The notes under the pieces were generated by a model, which worked only from the letters and a program-made list of their open reading frames with translations, ran no database searches and was not told the origin of the DNA. The position numbers were made by a program, and so were the translations under genes. Of a stretch of DNA of 64,000 bases, positions 33,911 through 44,535 are shown piece by piece (within the stretch, counting starts at the first letter, position 1; each line of letters opens with the position of its first letter). The stretch is from Rhizobiaceae bacterium (GTDB taxonomy: Bacteria > Pseudomonadota > Alphaproteobacteria > Rhizobiales > Rhizobiaceae): NCBI GenBank assembly GCA_029233925.1, contig JARGOX010000002.1, positions 360,326 through 424,325 on the forward strand, written 5' to 3'.

Positions 33911-35222
33911 GCGCAATGTCTATCAGCTAGATGAGGTCTACGACTTCCGATCTGGCCTTTCAAAGCCGCGAAGTGCATTCGGGAGTGGACATCCCTTTCT
34001 TACTTTTAAAGATGTGTTTTATAACTTCTTTGTGCCAAAAAAGCTGGGCGACCTAGTTGAGACTTCCGAGAAAGAGCGAAGTGTTGGTGACATCCGGCGC
34101 GGAGATGTATTTCTTACAAGAACAAGTGAAACGCAGCATGAGTTAGGCATGAGCTGCGTGGCCTTGAGCGACGTTCCAAATGGAACTTTCAATGGCTTTT
34201 GCAAACGGCTTAGACCAAAGGCACAGGCCCAGATAATTCCCGAGTACGCTGGATACTATTTCAGGTCCCCTGATTTTCGGGAAAGCATGTCTGCGATTTC
34301 AACTTTGTCCACACGAGCTAGCCTCAATGAAGCAATGCTTGCTCAACTCGAAATAACATTGCCCGACACCGACGTTCAAAAGTCGATCGGAATTATTCTT
34401 AAATGTCTGGACGACAAGATCGAGCTTTTGCGTGAGATGAACCGGACGTTGGAGGAGATCGCGCGGGCGGTGTTCAGGGCTTGGTTTGTCGATTTCGATC
34501 CCGTCCGCGCCAAGGCCGCAGGCGCGACCAGCTTTCGCGGCATGCCTCAGGACCTCTTTGATACCTTGCCTAATAGTTACGAGTTGTCGGAGATCGGAGA
34601 GATTCCGACGGGCTGGGTTCCGTGCGTTCTTTCTGACCTGATCGCGGTAAATCCTACTCGACCGCTGAAAAAGGGCGTGGAATCAGCTTACCTAGGAATG
34701 ACTGACGTTCCCACGTCAGGGCCAACACCTGATAGTTGGGCGCAACGAGAATTCAGTTCCGGCATGCGGTTCAAGAATGGAGATACGCTGCTCGCCCGGA
34801 TTACGCCGTGTCTTGAGAACGGCAAAACTGCGTTGGTCGACTTCCTCGACAATGGCGAGATCGGCTGGGGCTCAACAGAATTCATCGTGTTGGCACCCAA
34901 GGGCTCTACATCACGCGAATTTATCTATTGTCTCGCCAGAAACGAGCGTTTTCGGGAGTTCGCGATTAAGAACATGACCGGCACAAGCGGACGACAGCGT
35001 GTCAGCCATGAGTCAATCTCTGGCTACAAGATGGTCGATCCGGGAGCGGCGGCTCTCGAAGTATTTGAGCAGCTCTCAGAACCAATGTTTGATCGTATCA
35101 CAGCGAACAGAGACGAAATTTCAACTCTTGCAGCCCTCCGTGATACGCTTCTTCCCAAGCTCATCTCCGGCGAATTGGAAGCACCAAGTCTAGAAGCTCT
35201 CGGTCTGGATGGCGGTGAGTGA
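33900..35222 (+). CDS. hsdS: Type I restriction-modification system, specificity subunit
   Basis: About 440 residues starting [16 protein letters not shown] at the ATG at 33900, overlapping hsdM by 11 bases. It has two target-recognition domains (about 1-150 and 220-380), each followed by a conserved coiled-coil spacer: [20 protein letters not shown] after the first and [20 protein letters not shown] near the end. [17 protein letters not shown] between the halves is typical of HsdS. The DNA target cannot be predicted. The next gene's ATG shares its last base with the stop codon. Confidence 0.93.
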   Translation: MSSERNVYQLDEVYDFRSGLSKPRSAFGSGHPFLTFKDVFYNFFVPKKLGDLVETSEKERSVGDIRRGDVFLTRTSETQHELGMSCVALSDVPNGTFNGFCKRLRPKAQAQIIPEYAGYYFRSPDFRESMSAISTLSTRASLNEAMLAQLEITLPDTDVQKSIGIILKCLDDKIELLREMNRTLEEIARAVFRAWFVDFDPVRAKAAGATSFRGMPQDLFDTLPNSYELSEIGEIPTGWVPCVLSDLIAVNPTRPLKKGVESAYLGMTDVPTSGPTPDSWAQREFSSGMRFKNGDTLLARITPCLENGKTALVDFLDNGEIGWGSTEFIVLAPKGSTSREFIYCLARNERFREFAIKNMTGTSGRQRVSHESISGYKMVDPGAAALEVFEQLSEPMFDRITANRDEISTLAALRDTLLPKLISGELEAPSLEALGLDGGE

Positions 35223-35947
35223 TGGAGGTAAAGGCATATGCATTTGAATTGTCTGCCTGCCGCGAGTTGATGGAGAGCCATCCGGAATCTCTCGTCATTC
35301 GCCAGCAGGTAGAAGCTTTGGAGGACGCAATTCCGGACAAACCCGGTATTGCCGTATCCTTCTGCCGCACGCTGATCGAAACCACCTGCAAAACCATTCT
35401 AATCGATCGCGGGCAAACGCCCGACGGCGCTTGGGAAGCGCCAAAGCTCATCGCTGAAACCACAAAATTCCTGCACCTCGGCATCCATGATGACGGGCAC
35501 ACAGATGCCACGCTGAAAAATGGCGCGGAAAAGCTTTTGCGGGGAGTCAACTCGATCATTGATGGCGTCATGGAAATTCGCAACGCCCACGGTGCAGCAG
35601 CGCACGGATCAGATGCTTACGCCCCCATGCTCGACGCGCGCTATGCTGAAATTCTTGCCCGTGCGACAGATGCCGTGGTCGGGCTGCTTTTCAAGACCCA
35701 CCTTAACGGCGCTGGCAAAGCACCGCTCGCGCGGCTGCGATATGGCGACCACAATGATTTCGACGAGTGGATCGACAACGATTTCGGTCCGTTTGTGGTG
35801 CTCGAAACGCCGCTTGTCGCCAGTGAAGCATTGTTTAGAACAGATCGTAATGCCTATCGGGCTGCCCTAGTCGTCTTCAAACAGGAACAGTATGCCGCAC
35901 GAGAAAAACAAATTGAACAACCTGATAAAGGGGAGGCCGAGGCATGA
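35222..35947 (+). CDS. Abortive-infection-type protein (Abi_C/PF14355-like) inserted in the hsd operon
   Basis: About 241 residues. The segment [17 protein letters not shown] and the later [19 protein letters not shown] match the Abi_C domain found at the C-terminus of AbiJ-like abortive infection proteins; the R-x(n)-H pattern there recalls HEPN ribonucleases. It sits between hsdS and hsdR, with TGATG overlap in front and ATGA overlap behind, so it is made together with the restriction complex. A role as an accessory anti-phage toxin or as a structural partner of the type I complex is inference. Confidence 0.72.
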   Translation: MEVKAYAFELSACRELMESHPESLVIRQQVEALEDAIPDKPGIAVSFCRTLIETTCKTILIDRGQTPDGAWEAPKLIAETTKFLHLGIHDDGHTDATLKNGAEKLLRGVNSIIDGVMEIRNAHGAAAHGSDAYAPMLDARYAEILARATDAVVGLLFKTHLNGAGKAPLARLRYGDHNDFDEWIDNDFGPFVVLETPLVASEALFRTDRNAYRAALVVFKQEQYAAREKQIEQPDKGEAEA

Positions 35948-38900
35948 AGGAAGATATCGTCGAACAGGCCGCCCTTGGCTGGTTTGAAGCCCTTGGCTAC
36001 GATACGGCGCGCGGCGCTGACATCTCCCTTGGCGCAGACTATCCGTTACGCGACTCCTACGAAGACGTTGTGCTTCTGCCCCAGCTGAAGGCGGCACTGC
36101 GCAAGTTGAATCCGGACTTACCCGAGGATGCCATTTTACAGGCGGCGACGCTCGTTTCCCGCCCGCCGGAGCCCACGCTTGAACAGAACAATCGCTGGTT
36201 CCATCGCCTGCTGACGGATGGCGCGGACGTAGACTATCGGACAACCGATGGCGAGACGCGCGGCGACAAGGCGAAACTGTTCGACTGGCGCAATTTGCCT
36301 GCGAATGACTTTCTGGTGGTGCGCCAACTGACTATCAAGAATGGTGAGCATACCCGTCGCCCCGATCTCGTCGTTTTTCTGAATGGTCTTCCGATCGCTG
36401 TGATCGAACTGAAAGACCCCACCAACGAGGAGGCAACGCTCTGGACCGCATTCGATCAGCTCCAGGACTATAAGGCCGCGATCCCGGCGCTTTTTGCCTA
36501 CAACGAACTCCTTGTTGTCAGCGATGGCGACCAGTCCCGCGTCGGCTCCCTTACCGCCGATGAGGACCGCTTTACGCCCTGGCGTTCGATCAAGGATGAC
36601 AGGTATCCAGGCGAACCAACGCTCGAAACGGTCATCACAGGCCTGTTCCGTCAGGACACATTGCTCGACTACCTCGCCCATTGCATTGTCTTCGAGGAAG
36701 ACGAGCGCACCGGTCGTATCATCAAGAAGATCGCCGGCTATCATCAGTTCCGCGCCGTCCGCAAAGCTCGCAAAACGGTGACACGCGCTCTCAAGCCGCA
36801 AGGCGACGGGCCAGGTGGCGATGGAAGGGGTGGTGTGGTCTGGCACACGCAGGGTTCCGGCAAAAGCCTGACCATGTTGATGCTCTCAGGCGCGCTGATC
36901 GGGGATGAAGCGCTTCGGAATCCGACGATTGTTGTGGTGACCGACCGCAACGACCTCGACGGTCAGCTCTTCGGCACCTTTGCCGATGGGCGCGCGCTGC
37001 TGCGTCAGGACCCGGAACAAGCGGCAGACCGGGAGGATCTTTTCAATAAACTCAACCGCGCGTCGGGCGGCGTCATCTTCACGACAATCCAGAAGTTCGA
37101 GGAGCGTGCGGAGCCCGTTAGCGAACGTTCAAATATTGTGGTTCTTGCTGACGAAGCGCACCGCAGCCAATACGGCTTTCTGAAGGGTGGTGCACGCTGG
37201 ATGCGCGAGAACCTTCCGAACGCGACTTTTGTTGGCTTCACGGGTACACCCATCGAGGATGATGATCGATCCACACGCGGCGTCTTTGGAATTGATATCG
37301 ACATCTATGACATCAAGCAGGCGATCGACGACAACGCCACAGTGCCAATCTACTACGAGATGCAACTCATCAAGCTGTTACCGGACGATGAGGGCATCAA
37401 GGAAGCCGAACGCCTGATCGCAGAGGCCGCCGATGCAGAAGACGCCGGCTCTTCCGCCGATACAGATATCGCTGTCCCGTTGGAAGAACTGGCAGGCGCC
37501 AACGAACGTATTGAAACTCTGGCCGCTCAGATCGTCAGTCACTTCGAGCAACGGTCAGAGGTGATCGACGGCAAGGCGATGATCGTCTGTATGAGCCGCA
37601 ACATCTGCATGGACCTCTACGACCATATCGTTGCGCTCCGGCCCGATTGGCACGCTGATGAAGACGACGCCGGCGCAATAAAGGTTGTGATGGACGCCAA
37701 TGTCGGAAAGAAACGTCCTGGCGAAACTGACGAAGTGTATGCGGCTCGTGCGGAGCGGACAAAATATCATGGCCGCACCAGGGCTCGCCGCGAAAAGCTT
37801 GCAAATCGTCTGAAAAACAACGATGACTCGCTTAAGCTCGTTATTGTTTGCGACATGTGGCTGACCGGCTTTGATTGCCCGTCACTTCACACGATGTATC
37901 TCGACAAGCCGCTCGCCGGGCACAATCTCATGCAAGTGATCGCCCGGGTAAACCGGGTGTTTGGCGACAAACCCGGCGGTGTCATTGTCGACTATCTCGG
38001 TATCGCGGATCAGCTCCGAGACGCCATTCAGACCTACACACAGGCTGGTGGTGAAGGAAAACCGGTTGAAAGAATTCAGGACCAGGCTGTCCCGCTGATG
38101 TTGCGTCATTCCGAGGAACTGGAGACATTCTTCAGCAACTTCGATTATATGAGCCTCGTGCGCGGACCAGAAGCGGACCAGCTGCGAGCGATCATTGATG
38201 GTGCTGACTATGTGCTGCAGCAGGAAAACGGGAAGAAGCGTTTCACAGAGATGACGGCGCGTCTCTCAAAGACATTCGCCCTTTCTGTCCCACGACCCGA
38301 AACTCAGTTGATCCGCGATCATCTCTCTTACTATCAGAATGTAAGAGCGGCGATCCGCAAGCGGTTTAATGATGAAAGCGGGGGGCGAGCGAACGCCAAT
38401 TCAGCCGCCGTGAAACAAGTTATTTCGGGAGCCATCCGCACCGACGGCGTGATCGATCTTTTTGCGGTTGCCGGACTGCCCGACACAAATGTGGGCATCC
38501 TGTCAGATGAATTTCTGGACCGTTTGGCTGCACTGCCTCAGAAAAATCTTGCTCTGGAAACGCTGAAGAAATTGCTGAGCGATCAAATACGAACGCGCGA
38601 GCGGATCAATATCGTGCAGTCCCGGTCATTTCGGGAGTCGCTCGAAGGCGTTCTCACGCGCTATTCAAACCGGGCAATTTCGACAGCTCAGGTTATCGAA
38701 GAACTGATCGGCCTTGCAAAGACGATTTCGTCAGCAATTGCTGAGGGCCAAGAAACCGGCCTTAGCGAGGAGGAAATCGCCTTCTATCAGGCACTGGCCG
38801 ATAATGCTTCGGCAAAGCAAGCCATGCAGGATGACACGCTAAAGCAAATTGCCAGGGAGTTGGCGGAGAGCATCAAGCGCAAGGCGACTTTGGACTGGAC

Positions 38901-39045
38901 ACAACGCGATACGGTTCGAGCAGATATGCGCCGGACTGTGCGCCGGTTACTCGCAAAATATGGCTACCCACCTGATGCGCAGGAATCAGCTACTCAGCTC
39001 ATCATTGCCCAGGCAGAACTCATGGCAAAAAATGAAGTCACATAG
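35944..39045 (+). CDS. hsdR: Type I restriction-modification system, endonuclease/translocase subunit
   Basis: A 1033-residue protein. The N-terminal nuclease domain has the D-x(n)-E-x-K core in [20 protein letters not shown]. The translocase follows with Walker [13 protein letters not shown], the DEAH box [21 protein letters not shown] and later [16 protein letters not shown]. The C-terminal helical part contains [16 protein letters not shown] and ends normally. It completes the type I system. The length is usual for HsdR and no disruption is seen. Confidence 0.96.
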   Translation: MKEDIVEQAALGWFEALGYDTARGADISLGADYPLRDSYEDVVLLPQLKAALRKLNPDLPEDAILQAATLVSRPPEPTLEQNNRWFHRLLTDGADVDYRTTDGETRGDKAKLFDWRNLPANDFLVVRQLTIKNGEHTRRPDLVVFLNGLPIAVIELKDPTNEEATLWTAFDQLQDYKAAIPALFAYNELLVVSDGDQSRVGSLTADEDRFTPWRSIKDDRYPGEPTLETVITGLFRQDTLLDYLAHCIVFEEDERTGRIIKKIAGYHQFRAVRKARKTVTRALKPQGDGPGGDGRGGVVWHTQGSGKSLTMLMLSGALIGDEALRNPTIVVVTDRNDLDGQLFGTFADGRALLRQDPEQAADREDLFNKLNRASGGVIFTTIQKFEERAEPVSERSNIVVLADEAHRSQYGFLKGGARWMRENLPNATFVGFTGTPIEDDDRSTRGVFGIDIDIYDIKQAIDDNATVPIYYEMQLIKLLPDDEGIKEAERLIAEAADAEDAGSSADTDIAVPLEELAGANERIETLAAQIVSHFEQRSEVIDGKAMIVCMSRNICMDLYDHIVALRPDWHADEDDAGAIKVVMDANVGKKRPGETDEVYAARAERTKYHGRTRARREKLANRLKNNDDSLKLVIVCDMWLTGFDCPSLHTMYLDKPLAGHNLMQVIARVNRVFGDKPGGVIVDYLGIADQLRDAIQTYTQAGGEGKPVERIQDQAVPLMLRHSEELETFFSNFDYMSLVRGPEADQLRAIIDGADYVLQQENGKKRFTEMTARLSKTFALSVPRPETQLIRDHLSYYQNVRAAIRKRFNDESGGRANANSAAVKQVISGAIRTDGVIDLFAVAGLPDTNVGILSDEFLDRLAALPQKNLALETLKKLLSDQIRTRERINIVQSRSFRESLEGVLTRYSNRAISTAQVIEELIGLAKTISSAIAEGQETGLSEEEIAFYQALADNASAKQAMQDDTLKQIARELAESIKRKATLDWTQRDTVRADMRRTVRRLLAKYGYPPDAQESATQLIIAQAELMAKNEVT

Positions 39046-39119
39046 TGGCCAGCCCCTGGGCGCACTTCACAGTCCGTCCGTTGAGACCAAGCGTCAATGG
39101 TATTATTGAGGAAGAAGAA

Positions 39120-40190
39120 ATGGGGGTACTGAAGTTCAAAACCGGCGATCTTTTCAAGAAAGATGTCGATGCACTCGTCAACACCGTAAACTGTGTTGGT
39201 GTGATGGGCCGTGGTGTTGCACTGCAGTTCAAGAAGGTCTTTCCGAATAATTTCAAGCTCTACAAGGCCGCCTGTGATCAGGGCGAAATGGTTCCGGGTC
39301 GTATGTTTATTACGGAACGAAATGCATTGTCCGGTCCCAAATATATAATCAACTTTCCGACCAAACGGCACTGGAGAGGCAAGAGCAGGCTTGAAGACAT
39401 AGAAACTGGCCTTGTTGCGCTTCGGCAAGACATTATCCGGCTGGGAATTCAGTCGATCGCAATTCCACCGCTGGGTAGCGGATTGGGAGGATTGAACTGG
39501 GCAGATGTCCGACAAAGGATCGAGGCGGCTCTGTCCGACCTTGACTGTGATGTCATCGTTTTTGAACCAAGTGAGACCCCGGACGCCAAAGCAATGGCTC
39601 GGACTCGTGCGGTACCGAACATGACGCCGGGACGTGCGACTCTTGTCACCTTGCTGGACCGCTATCTGGAGGGGTTGCTTGATCCATTCGTAACGCTGAT
39701 TGAAGTGCATAAGCTCATGTATTTCATGCAAGAGGCCGGCCAGCCTTTGCGGCTTCAATTCAAAAAACATCACTACGGCCCCTATGCGGAAAATCTGCGG
39801 CATGTTTTACATGCAATCGAAGGCCACCTGATATCCGGATACGCTGACGGCGGCGATTTGCCAAACAAGCAGATCGAACTTGTTCCAGGTGCAGTTGGTG
39901 ATGCCAAAAGCATCGTTGAACACGACAATGAAACCAAGGCCCGATTTGACCGGGTGAGCGAATTGGTCAGTGGGTTTGAAACACCCTATGGCCTCGAACT
40001 TCTCGCATCCGTTCATTGGCTTGTGGTCCACGAAGGCATCCGCGATCCTGAGAAAATTCTCCATTCCCTTCATTCCTGGAATGAACGAAAACAGCGCTTT
40101 ACGCCCAGACAAGTGCATGTGGCGATCGAGCGATTGGCGCAGACGGGTTGGGATAAGACTGCAACCGCCGAGATCGCCCACTCGCAGTAA
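39120..40190 (+). CDS. darG: DarG-like macrodomain antitoxin without an adjacent DarT
   Basis: About 356 residues from the ATG at 39120, with GAGGA six bases upstream. Residues 1-155 are a DarG-type macrodomain: VNTVNCVGVMGRGVALQFKK and IPPLGSGLGGLNW, which in DarG remove ADP-ribose from DNA thymidine. The C-terminal part (about 165-350) carries KLMYFMQEAGQPLRLQFKKH and HYGPYAENLRHVL, the DarT-binding domain of DarG. The toxin gene darT normally stands directly upstream, but here that position is taken by hsdR and a 74-base gap. It may protect against an incoming DarT toxin, be left over, or serve the restriction operon. Confidence 0.83.
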   Translation: MGVLKFKTGDLFKKDVDALVNTVNCVGVMGRGVALQFKKVFPNNFKLYKAACDQGEMVPGRMFITERNALSGPKYIINFPTKRHWRGKSRLEDIETGLVALRQDIIRLGIQSIAIPPLGSGLGGLNWADVRQRIEAALSDLDCDVIVFEPSETPDAKAMARTRAVPNMTPGRATLVTLLDRYLEGLLDPFVTLIEVHKLMYFMQEAGQPLRLQFKKHHYGPYAENLRHVLHAIEGHLISGYADGGDLPNKQIELVPGAVGDAKSIVEHDNETKARFDRVSELVSGFETPYGLELLASVHWLVVHEGIRDPEKILHSLHSWNERKQRFTPRQVHVAIERLAQTGWDKTATAEIAHSQ

Positions 40191-40337
40191 CCGGTTATTG
40201 CTTTTTCTATCTTCCTGAAAACCCTAAGAAACCAGCCTCATCCAACGGCTGGATGACTTCCCCTACCGGTATTCAAAATCCGCCAGCACATCCAGAATGG
40301 TCGGGTCTTTCATAGCGTCGTCGCTGAATTTTCCAGA

Positions 40338-40538
40338 GAGAGACAGCAGGGCAAAGACCTAAACGAAGCCGAACAGGAAAATATCGTCAAAGGTGCGCAT
40401 TGGGTGCGCCGCACACGGGGACAGACGACAGGCGCTCTGTTGAACATTGTATTCGCCAGATCCCTGTACAAGCGTATGTTTGGCGATGTCTGGAGGTGGG
40501 CCGGAACCTACTGTCGGAGCGAACGCAGCATCTCTTAA
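40338..40538 (+). pseudogene. Remnant of a Fic-family gene (mobile mystery protein B-like)
   Basis: The frame reads DLNEAEQENIVKGAHWVRRT and then YKRMFGDVWRWAGTYCRSE, which match the N-terminal part of Fic proteins of the 'mobile mystery protein B' type (usual blocks LNEAEQ-x-NI and RMFG-x-VWRWAG). It ends at a stop just where the family continues toward the HPFPNGNGR catalytic loop, which is absent. There is no start with a ribosome site, and the upstream frame is closed by a stop at 40254-40256. A dead fragment at the right side of the defence block. Confidence 0.7.
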
Positions 40539-40834
40539 GCAAACCCGTCTCCGACAATCCCTTGGCGGTTTTGGGTTGTTTTCATGGATGAAGGGGCCGG
40601 AGGCAAGATAATTTCCAACGGTCACGACACGAACACAACCAAGACAGGGCCGTCCAGCGCGCTGAAGAACGCCCCTGGCGGACCTGCAAGGTGCCGTTTT
40701 GCGACCGATCTGCTCTGATTTGAGCGGTGCAGAGACATCAGGCGCACAATGCAGCGCGAATCACTTGACCCACTGGCGTGATCAAGCGATGTTGCCGTCA
40801 ATCGGCGTGCCACTTGGGGAATATCGGAAGCAAC

Positions 40835-41608
40835 ATGGAACTGACTGATATCAAGATTGTCTCGGCGATCGCGATCTTCGTGATCGGGCTTGGCGGTGGA
40901 CTTGCGGCGCGGCGCCTTGCGCTGGGCGAAAACGGGGGCCGGCTGCTGATCGCGGGCAATGTCTTTGCCGGGGGCGTCTTTCTGGGGGCAGCGCTGATCC
41001 ATGTGCTGCCCGATGCGCAGGAAGGGTTTTCGCAAGCCTACGGCGATCTCGGCTATCCGATTTACGGGCTGGTCTGTGGGCTGGCGCTTGGCCTGATGCT
41101 GGCGCTCGAGCAGGTGGGGCATGCGTTCAATCGGGGCGCCGATGCCGCACGGGCCTATCCACTCGTCCTGTTCCTCATCCTGTCGATCCATTCAGTGATC
41201 GCGGGCTTTGCCCTTGGGATCGAAACGATGCATCTTCAGGCCATCGTGCTTCTGGTGGCCGTGCTCGCGCACAAGGGGTCGGCGTCTTTCGCGCTTGGCC
41301 TGAGCATGCTGGGGGATGGGCCGGGCGGCAAGGTGGCCGGGCCGGGCTACTTTCGTCAGATCGTGTTTTTCTCGTTGATGACGCCGATCGGTATCGGCCT
41401 GGGCTGGGGAGCCTCGATGCTGGTGTCAGGCACTGGCGCCGTCAAGTTCGAGGCGATTTTCGATGCGCTGGCCGCCGGCACGTTTCTTTATGTCGCGGTC
41501 TACGAGATCCTGCGGCGGGAGTTCTCGTCTCGAGAGATGTTGCCGCTCAAGGTGCTGTCGCTCGGGGTCGGATACGGGATCATGGCGCTGATCGCATTGT
41601 GGGTTTGA
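40835..41608 (+). CDS. ZIP-family metal (zinc) transporter
   Basis: About 257 residues from the ATG at 40835, which has GGAAG five bases upstream. Seven to eight hydrophobic segments are visible. ZIP-type His residues stand in AALIHVLPDA (helix 2), SIHSVIAGFALGIE (helix 4) and LAHKGSASFALG (helix 5), the metal-binding core of the family. Likely imports Zn(II) or another divalent ion. Codon use is more GC-rich than in the defence operon to the left, so it may have arrived separately. No regulator or operator is visible in 40539-40834. Confidence 0.88.
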   Translation: MELTDIKIVSAIAIFVIGLGGGLAARRLALGENGGRLLIAGNVFAGGVFLGAALIHVLPDAQEGFSQAYGDLGYPIYGLVCGLALGLMLALEQVGHAFNRGADAARAYPLVLFLILSIHSVIAGFALGIETMHLQAIVLLVAVLAHKGSASFALGLSMLGDGPGGKVAGPGYFRQIVFFSLMTPIGIGLGWGASMLVSGTGAVKFEAIFDALAAGTFLYVAVYEILRREFSSREMLPLKVLSLGVGYGIMALIALWV

Positions 41609-41889
41609 CCGGGCTGGAAAACAGACGCGATATCCCTCCCGCAAAACCCGCAGCGTTCCATTTGCCCGATCATCTGAGCCGCTGTTGCCGCACATTTCCT
41701 GTCTTCGTCACCTGAGCCAGGAAGGCCGCATGGAGTGGCAGGAGCAGCGCCGGCACGTTTGATTTTGCTATTGATCGACCTTAAACCAAGACCCTGCAAT
41801 CGTTTTTCTGACTTGATGACTGCGGTATGTGGCGCAAAAAGCTTGATTTTTGCACTGACCAACCAACCCCGCCGTTGTAATATGTTGCC

Positions 41890-42693
41890 ATGAAACATCT
41901 CATCCCCTGCCTGCTCGCCATTATCGTGTCCGTGGTACCGGTTGGCGCCAAAACCATTTGCACCGTCATTGCCGAGGCGGAAAGTGGTGTTGTTCTGCTG
42001 GAGCAAGGCGATTGCCGCTCTCGCGTAACGCCTGCGTCGACCTTCAAGATTGCCCTGAGCGTGATGGGATTCGATTCTGGTTTCCTCTCTGACGCCAGCA
42101 CACCGATCCTGCCGTTCAAGGCGGGGTATGTTGATTGGGGCGGGAGCAATTGGAAGCAGGCAACCAATCCCACCCGATGGCTGAAATATTCGGTGGTCTG
42201 GTTTTCCCGGCAAATTACCGCTGCCTTGGGTGTCGAAACATTGGAGCGATACGCTCTGGCGTTAGGCTACGGCAATGCAGATTTTTCGGGCGATGCGGGC
42301 AGGAATAACGCACTGGAACGGGCGTGGATCAGTTCATCACTCAAGATTGCGCCAGTTGAGCAGGTGGCATTTCTGCGCAACCTCATCAACCGCAATCTGC
42401 CTGTGCAATCCCATGCCATCGACATGACCATGGCCATAGTGGAAACAGCGCCAGTCGGTGGCGGGTGGGATATTTCCGGCAAAACCGGTGCCGCCTATCC
42501 ACGGCGGGCGGATCGTTCCTTTGACAGGGCGAAGGGCTGGGGTTGGTTCGTGGGCTGGGCAACAAAAGAGGGGCGCACGTTGGTCTTTGCCCGCCTTGAT
42601 CAAGACGAAAAGCGCGAAAGCGTGTCTGCGGGGATCAGGGCAAAAGAGGCTCTTTTGCATGAATGGCAGGAACTCATCGCTACCATTCCATAA
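41890..42693 (+). CDS. Class D (OXA-type) beta-lactamase
   Basis: A 267-residue protein with a Sec signal peptide (about 20 residues, ending VPVGA). All class D motifs are seen: S50-T-F-K53 with the active-site Ser and carboxylated Lys, S101-V-V in KYSVVWF, Y127-G-N129, and K198-T-G200 in SGKTGAAY. Length is normal for the family. It hydrolyses beta-lactams in the periplasm; whether it gives clinically relevant resistance cannot be judged. No integron, IS or toxin-antitoxin gene flanks it, and it lies next to a tRNA gene in an accessory region. Confidence 0.9.
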   Translation: MKHLIPCLLAIIVSVVPVGAKTICTVIAEAESGVVLLEQGDCRSRVTPASTFKIALSVMGFDSGFLSDASTPILPFKAGYVDWGGSNWKQATNPTRWLKYSVVWFSRQITAALGVETLERYALALGYGNADFSGDAGRNNALERAWISSSLKIAPVEQVAFLRNLINRNLPVQSHAIDMTMAIVETAPVGGGWDISGKTGAAYPRRADRSFDRAKGWGWFVGWATKEGRTLVFARLDQDEKRESVSAGIRAKEALLHEWQELIATIP

Positions 42694-42887
42694 TGTGTGT
42701 CAGGCGCCTTTGCTATCTACGGCTGCTTTTCGGGAAGGGCCATAGTCATCGCCCGCCGTTTTCAAAGCGTGGCCGGTCTGACGGTCGGCGGGACGTGCTG
42801 TCACGTGTATGCGACCGCGTCGGGTACGATGCTGGGTACAATTCCCCACCGAATCATTAAATATTCAATGAAATCAATGCGTTGTTA

Positions 42888-42977
42888 TGGCGGAGAGAGA
42901 GGGATTCGAACCCTCGAGACAGTTACCTGCCTACACACTTTCCAGGCGTGCGCCTTCGACCACTCGGCCACCTCTCC
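42888..42977 (-). tRNA. tRNA-Ser (GGA anticodon)
   Basis: On the minus strand a 90-base tRNA begins GGAGAGGTGGCCGAGTGGTC, has the anticodon loop CTGGAAA (anticodon GGA), a long variable arm as in class II tRNAs, the T-loop block GGTTCGAATCC, and an encoded CCA end. Its 3' end points toward the beta-lactamase and defence region, the side on which integrative elements insert. Confidence 0.95.
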
Positions 42978-43303
42978 GTCTGTTGATCAGCGAGGCAAGA
43001 GTGCACAGGCGAACCGCAGCGCAATATAGCCAAGAAGCGTGCGGGATCAACCGGAATCTCGTGCTTTGTCGTTAAAGTTTTTATCCACCGGGTGCGGCTG
43101 GCGCATTTACCCTGCTGAAAGGCACGCCTGCCGGGCTAAACAGGCCAGGCAATTGCCTGATATCGTACAATTTATTTCCCCGTGAGGATACGATAGGCTA
43201 TGAAGGAGCCGCTGCCGCCAGAGGCGACATTGCGGCAGCAAACCGGTTTTGCCTGTCCTTTTTACCGGTTGGTCTGGTTTCTGGTTGGGAGAATGGTTTC
43301 ACC
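42978..43303. other. Intergenic region between tRNA-Ser and a small membrane protein gene, with a hairpin
   Basis: No gene is supported here. At 43211-43239 an 8-bp perfect stem (GCTGCCGC / GCGGCAGC) with a 13-base loop lies about 65 bases before the next start codon. It could be a leader hairpin for the membrane protein/msrA pair. Confidence 0.35.
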
Positions 43304-43624
43304 ATGCGATTTATATTTCGGATAATCAGCCTGCTGGCGCTTGTCGTGGCCGTCATCAGCGGCGTCGTCGATGCGATCAAATCGGTGGCCGCCTCGCGCG
43401 TCGTCTTCACGCCGCTGGGCTCGGACTGGTTTTCGCTGAGCCCCGATACGCTCAATCTCAGCCAGGCCTTCATCCAGCGCCATGTGCATCCCTTCCTGTG
43501 GGACCCGGTGATCCAGTGGATCCTGCTGCAGCCCACCTGGGCGGTCTTTCTTGTCCTGTCGCTGTTCTTCTACCTGATTGCCTGGCGCAAGCCGAAAGCT
43601 GCCGGGCGGTTTGCGGCCCGCTAG
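43304..43624 (+). CDS. Small conserved membrane protein of unknown function
   Basis: A 106-residue protein with an N-terminal hydrophobic segment (residues about 3-25) and another near the C-terminus (about 78-95). The loop between them includes SDWFSLSPDTLNLSQAFIQR. I recognise it as the kind of small protein found beside msrA in related bacteria, but no function is known to me. It lies 70 bases upstream of msrA on the same strand and may be co-transcribed. Both ends of the frame look complete. Confidence 0.65.
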   Translation: MRFIFRIISLLALVVAVISGVVDAIKSVAASRVVFTPLGSDWFSLSPDTLNLSQAFIQRHVHPFLWDPVIQWILLQPTWAVFLVLSLFFYLIAWRKPKAAGRFAAR

Positions 43625-43694
43625 AGCCACTCGCCTTGAAGCGGCCAGGATGCAGCGCTACATCAATTGAAACAGTCAATTGCGGAGAAATTCC

Positions 43695-44336
43695 ATGTTC
43701 GGTCTGAGCAAAAAAACACAGATGCCCACGCCCGGTGACGCGCTGCCCGGGCGCAGCCAGCCGCTGGCGACAGCGACGCATCATTTTGTCAATGGCAACC
43801 CACTGAAGGGGCCCTATCCGCCCGGCACGAAAAAAGCCTACTTCGCCATGGGCTGCTTCTGGGGTGTCGAGCGGCTGTTCTGGTCGCGCGAGGGGGTCTT
43901 TGTCACGGCTGTCGGCTATGCGGGCGGGCTGACACCCAACCCCACCTATGAGGAGACCGTCACCGGCCTGACCGGTCATGCGGAAACCGTGCTGGTCGTC
44001 TATGACCCGGACGTGGTGCGCTATGAAGACCTGCTGACCATTTTCTGGGAAGGCCATGACCCGACCCAGGGCATGCGTCAGGGCAATGATACCGGCACCA
44101 CCTACCGCTCGGCGATCTATACCGAGGATGACGGGCAGATGCAGCTGGCCCAGTCCAGCCGCAAGACCTACCAGCAATCGCTCGAGGCGGCGGGTGTCAA
44201 GCATGCCATCACAACCGAGATCGAGCCAGCGCCCACCTTCTATTTTGCCGAGGATTATCACCAGCAATATCTGGCGAAAAATCCCAATGGCTATTGCGGC
44301 GTGCGGGGAACCGGCGTTGCCTGCGCCGTGCTGTAG
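43695..44336 (+). CDS. msrA: Peptide-methionine (S)-S-oxide reductase
   Basis: About 213 residues from the ATG at 43695, which has GGAG eight bases upstream. The catalytic motif is [11 protein letters not shown], with the nucleophilic Cys, and EDYHQQYL stands near the C-terminus as in Msr[15 protein letters not shown] and [16 protein letters not shown] are further family blocks. A C-terminal Cys in GVACAVL may serve in disulfide recycling. It repairs oxidised methionine using thioredoxin, in the cytoplasm; no signal peptide is present. Confidence 0.95.
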   Translation: MFGLSKKTQMPTPGDALPGRSQPLATATHHFVNGNPLKGPYPPGTKKAYFAMGCFWGVERLFWSREGVFVTAVGYAGGLTPNPTYEETVTGLTGHAETVLVVYDPDVVRYEDLLTIFWEGHDPTQGMRQGNDTGTTYRSAIYTEDDGQMQLAQSSRKTYQQSLEAAGVKHAITTEIEPAPTFYFAEDYHQQYLAKNPNGYCGVRGTGVACAVL

Positions 44337-44535
44337 CGGTGCGCAGGCGGCGTAAAGCATAAACAGCGAATCGATTGAATGGGCGTCGCATCGCGTCATT
44401 TTGTGCGTGATCTTTGCCCAAAGCCATGCAAGGATGGATTTAAGGCCTGGCCGGAACTTCCGGCGCACAGGACTTCCAGAGGGCCGTTTGTCAAAACGGC
44501 ATAGTCAAACGAAACCTAACACAGGGTAGGTCAAT

